A stretch of 64,000 nucleotides of DNA, from assembly GCF_035083965.1 (NCBI RefSeq), contig NC_089731.1:3883001-3947000 (forward strand). The letters run 5' to 3'. The notes under the pieces are model-generated. The model was not told the DNA's origin and made no database searches. It worked only from the letters and a program-made list of their open reading frames with translations. The translations under genes were made by a program, and so were the position numbers. Each line of letters begins with the position of its first letter. The stretch's first letter is position 1. This DNA comes from Branchiostoma lanceolatum (Eukaryota; Chordata; Leptocardii; Amphioxiformes; Branchiostomatidae). Positions 36,101 through 46,493 of the stretch are shown here, in pieces.

Positions 36101-38838
36101 TACACAGAGAACTTGTCTGATTGATTTATGAATCAAAGTAAATTTACAACCATTACCTCACGCCTTATATTACAGCATATGGAAGGAACCGATCTAAAAG
36201 AACAGGTTTTATGACGACGGAAACAAATTTGCACACATCTGGTGCCAGTAGCGTCCTTCGCGCCGAATTGTGAAGTGTTTCACGTGAGAAGTGAGATTTG
36301 CCCAAAGCAAACTGAAAATAAACTCTATGAAGTCATGGAATGTTCTAGATATGAGGTCGTAATAAGCTGTCGTACTGGATTTCATTGTCATTCTAAAGGA
36401 CATTATCTTTTCGGTAGTTTGAGTTAAAAGTTGAAATCATCCCACACCATAAGGTGTCTAGGGCGGTGCCCATCTCCGTTTCATAGCCCTGGGCCACACT
36501 GTTTGAGTACGCAGATCAAAATCCTTGTATCAACACTCACCAACACACAGCCAACATCGGTACGGTACAAAAGACGGAAATGAGGATATTTCTGGCGTTT
36601 ATGGTTTACAAGAGCGAATAAGTGGCTTCCGTTAACAATGGTATTCATTGCAAGCTGATAAAAGCCTTATGTGTTAAGCTGTCAGAAATACTAGTACAGT
36701 TTGCAACTGTTGTCCACAAACAATTACCGAGATAGGGTAAACAACATAGTGCTGCATTATATTGTACTAGTATTTCATGGTACTTAATGCTCGGTATTAT
36801 TCGTTGGGTGATTTTTCTCGTTTGTGTGATAGAATTTCTATTCGAGATAGTGAGATTATTCGACAGTCGAAAGGGATCTATGTGTGGACATTTTTCGCCA
36901 GAAGACGGACAATTCTTTACGACATATCCACAAATGTACCAAGAATGCTGTCTAAAAACTATATACCATACTATGAATTTTATGAGGTCTTTTCTGAACG
37001 AATCTAAAAAGTCAAAGTAGAGACGAGACACATAAAGGAACTTGTAATATTTCAATAGTTTATGATGGTCTACAAAGTTGTTACGTGTTATCAAGCCGTA
37101 TGTTTCAGGTGGCCCGAGTACACAGTGTGTGACTCCTGTACTGATCGTGTGTTTACATGGGCGGGGCCGGGCAACTCCTACCGTGACACAGTCAACACTG
37201 GCTACAGTACTAATGTAGGCAGTACCAGGTCTGTATTGTGTGCATATCACATTTTTAACGCGCGAGTGTCGCAGTTAAAGGTAAAGCAATCATCACCAAT
37301 TGAGTGGCTAGTGGTAGTGCGATTCGGCTTCGCTACGGCTCGCGTTTTTAGTCAAGCACATCGGGTCACCCCTACTCTTCCCAATAAGTGTGTTGGGTTT
37401 CTTTTACGTGTAGAGGTCTGATGCTTGACGCTTACACCTAAAGCCCACCTCCCCCCCCCCCCCTACACGGGGCCGCCGTTCAGAACTTAAGGAAAAAGAC
37501 CGTATGACCTATAGAGATTCGTAATACAGATTTCAGCTTCCTACCAGAAGTGGTTGAATTGGGTATGTACGTAGTGCAAAATTAATCTTCATATCATTGA
37601 ACCCCCTAAGTATGCATGATGCAACTACCAGTTCGCATTGAATTAACGCCTAAACCTTGGCCCTTGTAGAAAGCCATTCCCTACGCTACCCAAACATCTA
37701 AGGATCAAACAAACGCTTAGCTACAGCTACTATCACTATTATCATTACATAACGGTGCCTGTGGACACGCGTTGACGCCTTTAGGCCGCGTTTTTTTGCC
37801 GTGTCACGGTACGTCAGGTGTTTCAGAACTTTGTCAACTTCAGTGGCGTAACTAGGTGACCTTTCACATGCGGATGTTTTTGTTTCGTGTCTTTTAAGTG
37901 CAACTCTAATAAAGCTCTTTCACTTTCTGAAGGCCACGTAGACTTTGTACTGTTGCGTAATGAAAAATAGTGGTTTGCATTGGTCTAGAAGTTAAGCAAC
38001 CGTTTTAACTTTTAGCCGGAACTCTAACCCTGCAACTACCGTCATATTGAACTACCGTTATATGATGCAACAGTGTACAGGTGCAGTGTTCGATTCCCGG
38101 CAGATGTGCTAGATTACAGTACTTCAATATTCGAATTCATTACTTTTCTTGCATGCCTTTAGAGGTCACAAGTGACCTAAAACTTAGATACATTTTGGCC
38201 ACCAATAATGCTTGTTTTAAGTTACGCAGCTTGTAAACGCAGCTTGTGCTACTTTCTATATTTAAATTATTGCGGTATGGATTCAGATAACGGAACTACA
38301 AATTATGCCGAGAGGCTTGTACACACTCGTCCATGTTTGACAACCTCTTGAATCCGTGCGCTACTTTTCGCGCGGCGTACCCACTACCAATAAAACCTTT
38401 CGTCTGCCCAAGAATACTTTGAAATTGATAACAGAAAAACGTATCAACTTGATTGTGTAAACTGCCATGTCATTTATGCAAATAGAAAATAGAAAAAAAA
38501 TGGACGGAAACGCTAGGTAAATGGAGATACTCAAGCTCAAGATAGCGTCCTACGCACTATCTATGTTCTATCTTATCCACAAATTTTGTTTGAAGTTTTG
38601 TTATGGGTGTATCATAAAGCTCGTGCGGGTTAAGCCCGAAGACCTACCCGTCGACTAGCGGGACTTCTTCCATCAGGCGGCGAGCCCTGTCGGTGGTCTC
38701 GCTCCGCCGCTGCGACAACGGCACCGCGATGGCCACGGCGAGCACCACCACAAGGACAAGAACCAAAACTCCTCCCGCCACAAACTTTCCTCTGCTTGCC
38801 GGCTTCTCGAAAGTGACTTCCCTCTCCTTTCCAGGCAT
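27171..38838 (-). CDS. DPEP1: Membrane dipeptidase (renal dipeptidase family), complete ten-exon gene
   Basis: Exons in order 38838-38648, 33602-33461, 33011-32879, 32464-32314, 31883-31817, 31114-30938, 29114-29018, 28603-28528, 28229-28094 and 27257-27171 (TAG): 1257 nt, 418 codons plus stop, phases consistent. Residues 19-42 form a membrane anchor after a short basic N-terminus. The zinc-site motifs of peptidase family M19 are all present: His65/Asp67 (VDGHNDWPW), Glu173 (VGVEGGH), His245 (LIDLSHVS), His266 (VIFSHSSAY) and Asp339 (GLGADYDGV). The C-terminus ends ETCRTFL without an obvious GPI signal, unlike mammalian DPEP1, so anchorage is probably N-terminal (type II). The family hydrolyses dipeptides and leukotriene D4 at the cell surface. 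An alternative first exon lies at 47117-47337. The gene symbol denotes family; orthology to DPEP1 rather than DPEP2/3 is not resolved. Confidence 0.94.
27272..27286 (-). repeat. C15 tract serving as pyrimidine tract of the last dipeptidase acceptor
   Basis: On the gene strand a run of 15 C lies 15-29 nt upstream of the terminal-exon acceptor (CCAACGCAG ending 27258). It is the only long pyrimidine run there. Confidence 0.6.
27726..28086. mobile_element. Foldback MITE (TCACCCCGACCAATC ends) beside dipeptidase exon 9
   Basis: 361 bp with long inverted arms (27726-27860 and 27945-28086) starting TCACCCCGACCAATCGATCG on both strands, flanked by the 4-bp direct repeat TGCA (27722-27725 and 28087-28090). 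The right end lies 7 nt into the intron after the exon-9 donor at 28093. A second member lies at 50988-51262 in cofilin gene 1. Confidence 0.85.
29215..29405 (+). repeat. Dispersed repeat, GGTTATG/GGATGGATTGT family, copy 3
   Basis: Contains GGTATAACTCACAAGCCGTG, GGATGGTACTCTATCGTATT, GTATGTTGGTAGG, CGCTGGCGGCTC and AGCAGGACTTCTAGTTTTGAT in the family order. Lies in the intron between dipeptidase exons 6 and 7. Confidence 0.6.
29570..29730. repeat. Palindromic repeat between dipeptidase exons 6 and 7
   Basis: GAGGAGGGGTTCCGGTTGTT (29568) and its reverse complement at about 29708-29727 bracket further inverted words (GACGTGTTTTTAGGCG / CGCCTAAATACACGTC; TCGGTCTTTCTACTT / AAGTAGAAAGTCCGA). About 160 bp, able to fold on itself; likely a small MITE. 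Confidence 0.75.
29783..30990 (-). repeat. 64-bp minisatellite made of the dipeptidase exon-6 end plus its splice donor, 19 copies
   Basis: The word CACCAGTCTCCTGAGCACG (or a variant) starts every 64 bp from 29783 to 30935: 18 exact intervals, 19 copies. On the gene strand each unit is the last 54 nt of exon 6 (TACGCCATCTG to GGAGACTG) plus 10 nt of intron (GTGAGTACAC), so every copy has a consensus-like 5' splice site. The copy farthest downstream instead carries GTAAGTGTC, a stronger donor that was probably the original one. Variants such as CACCAGGCTCC (30103, 30679) and CAGTCTTCTC (30231, 30807) recur 576 bp apart, giving a nine-unit higher-order repeat. Reading past the first donor meets TAA after seven codons. 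Confidence 0.95.
31157..31235 (-). pseudogene. Partial copy A of dipeptidase exon 6 (acceptor half)
   Basis: Begins with an intact acceptor (TTGTTTAG) and codes [20 protein letters not shown] in frame, near-identical to the start of exon 6, then runs into an AAAC-rich intron repeat without a donor. It includes the metal-site His. Confidence 0.85.
31293..31372 (-). pseudogene. Partial copy B of dipeptidase exon 6 (acceptor half)
   Basis: More diverged than copy A: GAAGGACACGTGAGACAGGTC is kept, but short deletions disrupt the reading frame. Confidence 0.75.
31421..31502 (-). pseudogene. Partial copy C of dipeptidase exon 6 (acceptor half)
   Basis: Retains GCGTCGTGCACCGTCTTCAA and ACACGTGAGACAGGTCCAC with substitutions; the acceptor is lost. 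Confidence 0.72.
31665..31750 (-). pseudogene. Partial copy D of dipeptidase exon 6 (acceptor half)
   Basis: The oldest copy: TCGTCTTGAAGGACACATGA and CAACATGCCCATTC remain, with an insertion in the middle. Confidence 0.65.
32565..32738. mobile_element. MITE, TACTGTAAATGCAG family, copy 3
   Basis: CTGTAAATGCATTTAAATTCG start, GCGGTGGTTTTGAGTTCGCG interior and CCGCGAACATTTCTGCAT end. Located between dipeptidase exons 3 and 4. Confidence 0.65.
33160..33440. repeat. AT-rich repeat related to 16690-17520
   Basis: Shares ATTATGCAAATTAGGTACG, ATTTGCATAAT, CTCTCTTTCTCCGTCACA and TTTTTGAGTTATTCTCTCTC with the Gal3ST intron block. It ends about 20 bp from the dipeptidase exon-2 donor. Confidence 0.6.
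33560..33825 (-). repeat. Tandem duplication including the 5' part of dipeptidase exon 2
   Basis: About 130 bp (GGTTACCAAAGTTCTTTGCG through CACAAGCT) is repeated once: 33560-33690 covers the true exon start and 33691-33825 is the copy. The copy keeps the acceptor (TTGTTTAG), the HNDWPW codons and the metal-site His/Asp, but has no donor, so it is a pseudo-exon. Confidence 0.85.
34900..35029 (-). mobile_element. tRNA-related SINE fragment, second copy
   Basis: On the minus strand it shows CCTGGGTTTGAATCCCTTG (decayed B box) and TGTCCTTAGGAATGCACTTT followed by ACACGGATTTCC, matching the element at 7873-8012. Confidence 0.5.
37300..37440 (+). repeat. Dispersed element containing AAGTGTGTTGGGTTTCTTTT
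   Basis: Words AAGCACATCGGGTCACCCC, TACTCTTCCCAATAAGTG, TGTTGGGTTTCTTTT and GAGGTCTGATGCTTGACGC recur, with variation, at 33045-33135 (inverted), 48604-48800, 49236-49400, 55484-55660 and 56822-56975. The last four form the 5' part of the cofilin promoter duplications. Confidence 0.65.
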
Positions 38839-39199
38839 CTTGGGTCTTGGTACTCTTATTTAAGACGAGAAAACTTCTCAAGAAGTAGTTTTTCCAGCAC
38901 CAGAAAGGTCTTGACGTCGCGGTAAGTTGTTGTGCGTTTGCCGAAGTGGGCGTGGGTAAATGATGAGGAAATGGCCACATGTCCGGATTGTGTGTGCGGT
39001 GTGACGTGTACGTTACGGGACGCCAGGTTCTCATAAAGGGCTTCAGATTTAAGGTAAGAAATGGTCACAAGCAAGGTGGGGACCGATCATTGTTAACCGG
39101 AGTTGGCTTTATAACCTTGAATATCACTACTAGAAATAATGCATCTTTTGCAAACAAATTCCAAAATATACTCCATGAAAAAAGGAAACCAATCTCATC

Positions 39200-39425
39200 T
39201 GACCAGAAATGAAATATTCCAAAATTATCCCGGTCCAAAATCGAACTTTTCCCAATCTAAACCCGATGCAAGAAATGACTTTTCCAAGGAAACCTCCATG
39301 CAAAATGAACCATTCCAAAATGCACCTACCCAAGAAATAGAACAGTCCATGTTTCCACCTAAATTAAAAAATTGACTTTCCCAAATTTGACCCCCGCTGC
39401 TAAAATGGACTATTCCAGGCACCCC
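39200..39425 (-). repeat. Short-period degenerate repeat (TGGAATGGTCCATTTT-like)
   Basis: On the minus strand, words like GGAATAGTCCATTTT, GGACTGTTCTATTTC, GGAATGGTTCATTTTGCATG and GGAAAAGTCATTTCTTGCAT recur every 27-36 bp. A related stretch lies at about 24180-24510 (plus). No known class. Confidence 0.5.
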
Positions 39426-39539
39426 TTGGTCTTTAGCTTACCCTACTCTCATGCCGAATTTCAGGTTATTTTACCCAAAAGTTAGCGAGTTGAACAACAA
39501 TATATAACGTTATTACCCAAAACCGTTGGAGGATAACAA

Positions 39540-39582
39540 GAACAAAAGAGAAGAAGAAAAAGAAGAAGAAGAAGAAGAAACG
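39540..39582 (+). repeat. (GAA)n purine tract
   Basis: AGAAGAAGAAAAAGAAGAAG-type low-complexity run; creates a short poly-Glu frame that is not a gene. Confidence 0.9.
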
Positions 39583-40049
39583 TTTAGCAAAGTCTCCTCC
39601 AATCCTGTGCTTCCAATCGTACCGGGAGTGAAGCATGATTGTCATCATAATCATTATAAAAGGATCAGTATCTGTAATCATATATTAAGTATACAAACGA
39701 GGTGTAACGAATAAGTGAGGTATCTATCACTGGACAAAATAGGTTCGGATACACCCATATCCATGCCGTCATTTTGCCGTATTCTTTAAGGATACGAGCA
39801 AATATCAGCAAATACCAGCAGATACGACTCGGATCTGTTACAAATCCGAAATTTCGGATCCCTGAATCTGAACCATTTGGATGCGGACAAATCCGAAAAT
39901 TGTATTTTTCGCGGATGCGATGACAGGTTTCGTAGGAAACTTTTCGCATCCTTACCTTGGGCCACGCTAAAACGCCGGAATTTTGCCGGATCCTTACCAA
40001 ATTTGGCAGCCGATTCTCGGTTTTTGCTACGCATACGTATGGACGAAAT

Positions 40050-40560
40050 TCAAATTTTCCAGGTCCCAACCGAATCCGATACCTGAATCCTTCCGTATTT
40101 GTTGCGACTACGTAGATACGCAATTCGGATTTTCCAGGATCCTAAACAAATCCGATACCTGCATCCCCCAGCATTTGCTAGGAATGTGCAGATACGACTT
40201 TCGGATTTTCCAGGATCCTAACCAAATCCGATACCTGAACCCCCCGTATATACTACGAATGTGCAGATACGAATTTCGGATTTTCCAGGATCCTAAACAA
40301 ATCCGATACCTGAATCCCCCAGGATTTGCTACGAATGTGCAGATGCGAATTTCGGATTTTCCAGGATCCTAACCAAATTCGATACCTGAATCTCCCCGTA
40401 TTTGTTACGAATGCGCAGATACGAAACTCGGATTTTCCAGGATCCTAACCAAATCCGATACGTGAATCTCTCCGTATTTGCTACAAATGCACAGATGCGA
40501 ATTATTCGGATTTTTCCGAATACTTAGCAGATGCGATACCTGAATTCCCCCGAATTCTCT
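40050..40560 (+). repeat. 76-bp tandem array, about 6-7 units
   Basis: GGATTTTCCAGGATCC starts at 40127, 40203, 40278, 40354 and 40430, with a diverged unit at 40508: a 75-78-bp period. Each unit carries CCAAATCCGATACCTGAATC and GCTACGAATGTGCAGATACG. Confidence 0.9.
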
Positions 40561-41889
40561 ACACATACACGCAAATACAAAATGTAGGTCTTTGTCTTTT
40601 TATTTCAAAACTGTACTTGATGTTGTCGACAGGAGGATCAAATTCACATTGTCTGTGCTCTTCACGATTCGGCGCTATGTCCAAGTTACCCCGGGTGAGA
40701 CACCTGGCGGGGTCCGTAGAGAATTTGTTCGGCAGCTTGAGCAGTCCATCCCGCAGACCTACACTTGGCGATCCGAGTTGTCAGTCAGTGAGCTATCGGT
40801 CGACCAAGGCTAAATCCACAATCCCGATGGTGCGTCATATATACAAGAAACATTGTTATCCTTTTCCCATCTGGTCACCGCAGGAGTAATAATCCGTAGG
40901 TTACATTATTTGCGCTCTTCTTCAGCCTTCGCTGCGATGGTCAGGACGACACAAATGGTCGTGATTCCCTTTCCTGTGGCTGTGTCGTGCGCCATACAAG
41001 AGCTCCAACCGACTCTGGTACAGAAGTCTGGCCATGTCCTATCTTCGTGTTCGTCCCGTCGGGGTTCCAGGCGGCGAAAGCAAAGTCTTGACCATAACTT
41101 GTGTCCTAGTGAAACGGGTCCGAGCTTCTTTCATGACTTGTCTTCGAACAGACTTCCTACAAAATACTTCTTCAGCTTGCATATTCGTTAGGTTTGAAAA
41201 ACCCACTCTTGTATGTCATTGGGTAATGTCCGATCACATGACATCCCAAGAGACATCCCCCAGGTTACTTCCCATTGTCGCTTTGTTGTTTTTACAACTT
41301 CACGGTGAATAAATTTGCATTCGCATTCGACCTGTCTTTTTAAACCAACCACAACAAAATATAAAAACGCTAGAAAACACTCTCTGTCATTATTTCCTCC
41401 AAGTTCTTACAATGACAAAATAACGAAATGTAATTATTATAACATTTCCTGTAACTTTCTGTGAATTCATGTAAGCTAAAAGAACGAGGTCTGAAGAAGT
41501 ATGTTTTGCGAAAACACAGCATGTATTGGTCTGAGCCGAGGTCAGCGCGAAAAAAAACATGTAGTGTGTACCGAAAAAAAACACACCATAAAATGATAGA
41601 TAATTTTACCACGGTCTATGGAACAGAAAAACGCAGCATTTCCGGCAACTCTCTACAACCTATAAAGTAAAAGGGAAGCACTCCCTCCTTAACCAAGAAG
41701 GTTTATATAAAATTAAACCTCCTTGCTTTAACCAATGAGTTTATATGTAGACCTCCTTGCTTTAACTTGAAGGCACTCATAGAAAAATTATCATAAAACA
41801 TGTCGCAATGTTTTCTAAATGCATAGCAGGCTGCACCTAATTGATAAAAGCTGCCGATAACATAACACTGGCTTAGGTTTTTTTGTATT

Positions 41890-42100
41890 GAATCCGCCTG
41901 CTCAATCAGGTACTAAGGATCCTAGCAAATCTTCTTTCCACATCTTTTACGGATCCGCTGATCCTACTGGGGATCCTACCATACCCCTTTCTGTATCTTC
42001 TACGTATCCGCTGACCCGATCAACGACTAGGGATCCTGGCAAATCCTCCTTGAAGTCTTTCCGTATCTTCTACGGATCCGCCTACCCGATCAACGACTGT
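41890..42100 (-). repeat. 60-bp repeat units, inverted arm (about 3 units)
   Basis: Reverse complements of the 44510-45790 units: GGATCCTAGCAAATC, TCTTTTACGGATCCGCTG and CCGATCAACGACTAGGGATC are recognisable with small deletions. Confidence 0.85.
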
Positions 42101-42339
42101 GGAACCATGTACGTAGTATTTAACATTTTACTTGTTCTGATACAGAAAAAGGGAACATTTCATGTAACCTCCCGGAACATATATAAGGTAAAACGCTTTG
42201 TCTGTCCTGCGCGGGGTACGGGATTCTAGTATGTCTAGAAACGGAGTACTGGTAGAGCGCGTTTCAAAAGGAAACGTGGAAATAGAAATGTGGAGAGCGC
42301 AGTTGAAGAAGTTTTCACGCACTGAAATACCCGTTAAGC

Positions 42340-44495
42340 GGTGTCGTATATAGTTTCGTGTTGTTTTCTAAGGTTCAGGCCACCGTAGAAGTCCCAAAAA
42401 ACGTATTGTAATATCACAGCATATACAGGATTCTAGTACATCATTAAGTAATCGGTAACGTGTAGACCAAGACGCCTAAACATAAATATTGAGAGCACCG
42501 GTTGAAGGGTTTTGAAACACGACCCAATATATAGACAACCGCCGAACGGTGATTAGAAAATTGCTAGTTCCGTGTTGTTTTCTAAGGTTCAGGACCCTAT
42601 AGGTTCACAAAAAAGCATTTTCGTATATCACAAGATATACAGTAGTCTAGTATATCATTTAGAATATCATTAAGTGGTACGTGGGTGACTTGTAGAGCGC
42701 GTTTGTTAATGACGCCCAAACAGAAATATTGAGAGCGCAGTTGAAGAGTTTTGAAACACGATCCAATATATAGACAACCGCCGGACGGTGATTAGAAAAT
42801 TGCTAGTTCCGTGTTAACGTTGTTTTCTCAGGCTCAGGACCCTGTTGGTTCACAAAAAGCCGTTTCTTATATCACAACATATGCAGTAGTCTAGTGTATC
42901 ATGGAGTGGCGGGTGAATTCTAGAGCGCGTTTGTGAAAGACGTTCAAAAAGAAATATTGAGAGCGCAGTTGAAGGGTTTTGAAACACGACCCAGTATATA
43001 AACAACCGCCGAACGGTGATTAGAAAATTGCTAGTTCCGTGTTGTTTTCCAAGGGTCAGGACCCTATAGGTTCACAAAAAAACCTTTTCTTATATCACAA
43101 CATATACAGTAGTCTAGTGCATCATGGAGTGGTGGGTGACTTCTAGAGCGCGTTTGTTAAAGACGTTAAAAAAGAAATATTGAGAGCGCAGTTGAAGGGT
43201 TTTGAAACACGACCCAATATATAGACAACCGCTGAACGGTAAAATTGCTAGTTCCGTGTTGTTTTCTATGGTTCAGGACTCATAGGTTCACCAAAAAAAA
43301 ACTTTTCTTATATCACAATATATACAGTAGTCTAGTGTATCATGGAGTGACGGGTGACTTGTAGAACGCGTTTGTTAAAGACGTTAAAAAAGAAATATTG
43401 AGAGCGCAGTTGAAAGGTTTTGAAACACTACCCAATATATAGACAACCGCTGAACGGTAAAATTGCTAGTTCCGTGTTTTTTTCTAAGGTTCAGGACCCT
43501 GTTGGTTCACAAAAAGCCGTTTCTTATATCACAACATATGCAGTAGTCTAGTGTATCATTGAGTGGCGGCTGACTTCTAGAGCGCGTTTGTGAAAGACGT
43601 TCAAAAAGAAATATTGAGAGCGCAGTTAAAGGGTTTGGAAACACGACCCAGTATATAAACAACCGCCGAACGGTGATTAGAAAATTGCTAGTTCCGTGTT
43701 GTTTTTCAAGGGTCAGGACCCTATAGGTTCACAAAAAAACCTTTTCTTATATCACAACATATACAGTAGTCTAGTGCATCATGGAGTGGTGGGTGACTTC
43801 TAGAGCGCGTTTGTTAAAGACGTTAAAAAATAAATATTGAGAGCGCAGTTGAAGGGTTTTGAAACACGACCTAATATATAGACAACCGCTGAACGGTAAA
43901 ATTGCTAGTTCCGTGTTGTTTTCTAAGGTTCAGGACCCTATAGGTTCACAAAAAAGCCTTTTCGTTTTTAACAAGATATACAGTAGTCTAGTGCATCATG
44001 GAGTGGTGGATGGCTTGTAGAACGCGTTTGTTAAAGACGTTCAAAAAAAAATATTGAGAGCGCAATTGAAGGGTTTTGAAACACGACCCAATATATAGAC
44101 AACCGCTGAACGGTGATTAGAAAATTGCTAATTCCGTGTTGTTTTCTAAGGTTCAGGACCCTATAGGTTCACAAAAAAGCATTTTCGTATATCACAAGAT
44201 ATACAGTAGTCTAGTATATCATTTAGAATATCATTAAGTGGTACGTGGGTGACTTGTAGAGCGCGTTTGTTAATGACGCCCAAACAGAAATATTGAGAGC
44301 GCAGTTGAAGAGTTTTGAAACACGATCCAATATATAGACAACCGCCGAACGGTGATTAGAAAATTGCTAGCTCCGTGTTGTTTTCTAAGGTTCAGGACCC
44401 TGTTGGTTCACAAAAAGCCGTTTCTTATATCACAACATATGCAGTAGTCTAGTGTATCATTGAGTGGCGGCTGACTTCTAGAGCGCGTTTGTGAA
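42340..44495 (+). repeat. 217-239-bp tandem array, about 9-10 units
   Basis: GCTAGTTCCGTGTT recurs with GTTCC starting at 42567, 42806, 43034, 43251, 43469, 43691, 43908, 44131 and 44370. Units contain TTCAGGACCCTATAGGTTC, ATACAGTAGTCTAGT, AGAGCGCGTTTGTTAA, GAAATATTGAGAGCGCAG and AATATATAGACAACCGC. Longer and shorter units alternate, suggesting higher-order duplication. Confidence 0.92.
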
Positions 44496-44509
44496 GAGGG
44501 ACGGAAATG

Positions 44510-45790
44510 TGATTTGCTAGGATCCCCAGTCGTTAACTGGGCAGGCGGATCCGTAGAATATACGGAAAAGGGTTTTGCTAGGATCCCCAGTCGTTGATAG
44601 AGCCAGCAGATCCGTAGAAAATACGGGAAGGGGATTTCCTAGGATCCCTTGTCGTTGATCCGGCCAGCGGATCCGTATTAGATACGAACAGGGGATTTGC
44701 TAGGATCTCCAGTCGTTGATCGGGCCAGCGGATCCGTATGAAATACAGAAGGTAATTTGCTAGGATCCCTAGTCGTTGATCGGGCTAGCGGATCTGTTAA
44801 AGATGCAGACGGGGGATTTGCTAGGATCCCCAGTCGTTAATTTGGCCAGCGGATCCGTAAAAGATACGGAAAAGGGTTTAGTAGGATCCCAAGTCGTTGA
44901 TCGGGCCAGCGGATCCGATAAAGATATGGAAAGGGGATTTGCTAGGATCCCTAGTCGTTGACTGGGCAAGGGGATCCGTAAAAGATACGGAAAAGGGATT
45001 TGCTAGGATCCCCAGTCGTTGATTGGGCCAGCGGATCCGTAGAAGATACGGAAGTGATTTTGCTAGGATCCCCAGTCGTTGATCGGGCCAGCGGATCCGT
45101 AGAAGATACGGAAGGGAATTTGCTAGGATCCCTAGTCGTTGATCGGGCCAGCGGATCCGTTAAAGATACGGAAAAGGGATTTGCTAGGATCTCCAGTCGT
45201 TGATCGGGCCAGCGGATCCGTATAAGATACAGGAGGGAATTTGCTAGGATCCCTAGTCGTTGATCGGGCTAGCGGATCCGTTAAAGATGCGGACGGGGGA
45301 TTTGCTAGGATCCCCAGTCGTTAATTTGGCCAGCGGATCCGTAAAAGATACGGAAAGGGGATTTACTAGGATCCCCAGTCGTTGATCGGGCCAGCGGATC
45401 CGTTAAAGATGCGGGAAGGAAATTTGCTAGGATCCCCAGTCGTTTATTGGGCCAGCGGATCCGTAAAAGATACGGAAAGGGGATTTGCTAGGATCCCTTG
45501 TCGTTGATTGGGCCAGCGGATCCGTAGAAGATACGGAAGGGAATTTGCTAGGATCGCCAGTCGTTGATCGGGCTAGCGGATCCGTTAAAGATACGGAAAG
45601 GGGATTTGCTAGGATCTCTATTCGTTGATCGAGCCAGCAGATCCGTAGAAGATACGGAAGGGAAATTTCTAGGACCTCCAGCAGATCCGTCGAAAATGTG
45701 AACGGTGTATTTGCTAGGATCCCCAGTCGTTGATCGGGCCAGCGGATCCGTAGAAAATACGGAAAAGAGATTTGCTAGGATCCGTAGATT
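44510..45790 (+). repeat. 60-61-bp tandem array, 22 units
   Basis: TTTGCTAGGATCCCCAGTCG recurs from 44520 with spacing of 60-61 bp to about 45777. Each unit also carries TTGATCGGGCCAGCGGATCC and GTAGAAGATACGG. Because the period is near a multiple of three it yields short repetitive open frames on both strands that are not genes. Confidence 0.95.
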
Positions 45791-46339
45791 GCCACAACGC
45801 ACTAGTATGATAGAGTGGGCCAGCGAACCTGTTAATGGTCTTTATGAATACAGAAAATTCTAATGACAAGTTTTCATTTCTCTCAAATATTGCATATGTT
45901 TTTATTTAAGGATTCGTGCAAACGACCTATCCGTATCCGTTGTCAGTCAGGGATCCAAGCATATACGACATCGTATCTTTAGTGTATCCGTTATCCGAGC
46001 AGATACGGTGTCACATCCGTTGGGTATTCTGTCGTATCCTTCACGGATCTGGGGTTTGTTCGCATTTGCTCGGAATCTTTCGTATCCGTGACGTAAAGAT
46101 TTGACGGATGCCGTGGTATCTGCCGGGATCCGTGACCATTTCGCCCAGTGTATCTCCTAAAACAGACGACGTACGTACGTTGCAAAAAACGCGTTAGAAT
46201 CACGTGACGCCCTTCAGACACCTGTCTGAAGACTATCAGCAAAACAGGTGGTTGTGTGGGGGTGACCCTCTCCTAGCGGTTTGGGACTGAATTGCAACAG
46301 CTGACAACTTCTGACTGAACGCAAGGATTAGTAGAGCTT

Positions 46340-46493
46340 TTGGCTTGAGGCTTTCGCGGTATTTTTAACTTCGTGGTCAAAACAATACTGTAGCACAAAA
46401 ACACATATTCCCAGTGTCATGGTTTCGCAGTAGAAGCTTTAAGGCAAACTGCGAAAATAAAGCCTCCACGAACATTTCAAGATTTGCAGTACT
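46340..46493. mobile_element. MITE, TACTGTAAATGCAG family, copy 4 (decayed)
   Basis: GGCTTTCGCGGTATTTTTAA start region, GGTTTCGCAGTAGAAGC middle, and CCACGAACATTTCAAGATTT followed by GCAGTA at the end. Confidence 0.5.

Larger units (their letters stand above)
33830..38640. other. Long first intron of the dipeptidase gene
   Basis: No exon recognised. It holds a decayed SINE (34900-35029), a retroelement 3' end (35945-36068, AAGAAGGCGACAGTGGTCG) that also occurs at 53285-53390, a dispersed element (37300-37440), a C14 tract near 37450, and an open frame of 201 codons (minus strand, 36645-37250) without recognisable motifs. Confidence 0.5.
39728..46150. mobile_element. 6.4-kb foldback-type element composed of tandem arrays
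   Basis: The left end CACTGGACAAAATAGG (39728) pairs with the right end, whose reverse complement is CACTGGGCGAAATGG (ending 46150); both continue into CGGAT-rich DNA. Inside are: a 76-bp array (40050-40560), a unique segment (40580-41880), about three 60-bp units (41890-42100), a 217-239-bp array (42340-44495), and 22 units of 60-61 bp (44510-45790) in inverted orientation to the 41890 block. Long, internally repetitive inverted ends are the hallmark of foldback transposons. No transposase was recognised. The TIR matches the small element at 14686-15485 (CACTGCACGAAATGG). No perfect target duplication; TATCT occurs close to both ends. Confidence 0.65.

Noticed and set aside
44769..45802. Several repetitive 60-85 codon frames
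   Set aside because: They arise because the 60-bp tandem unit lacks stops in some frames; no start context, motifs or splice sites.
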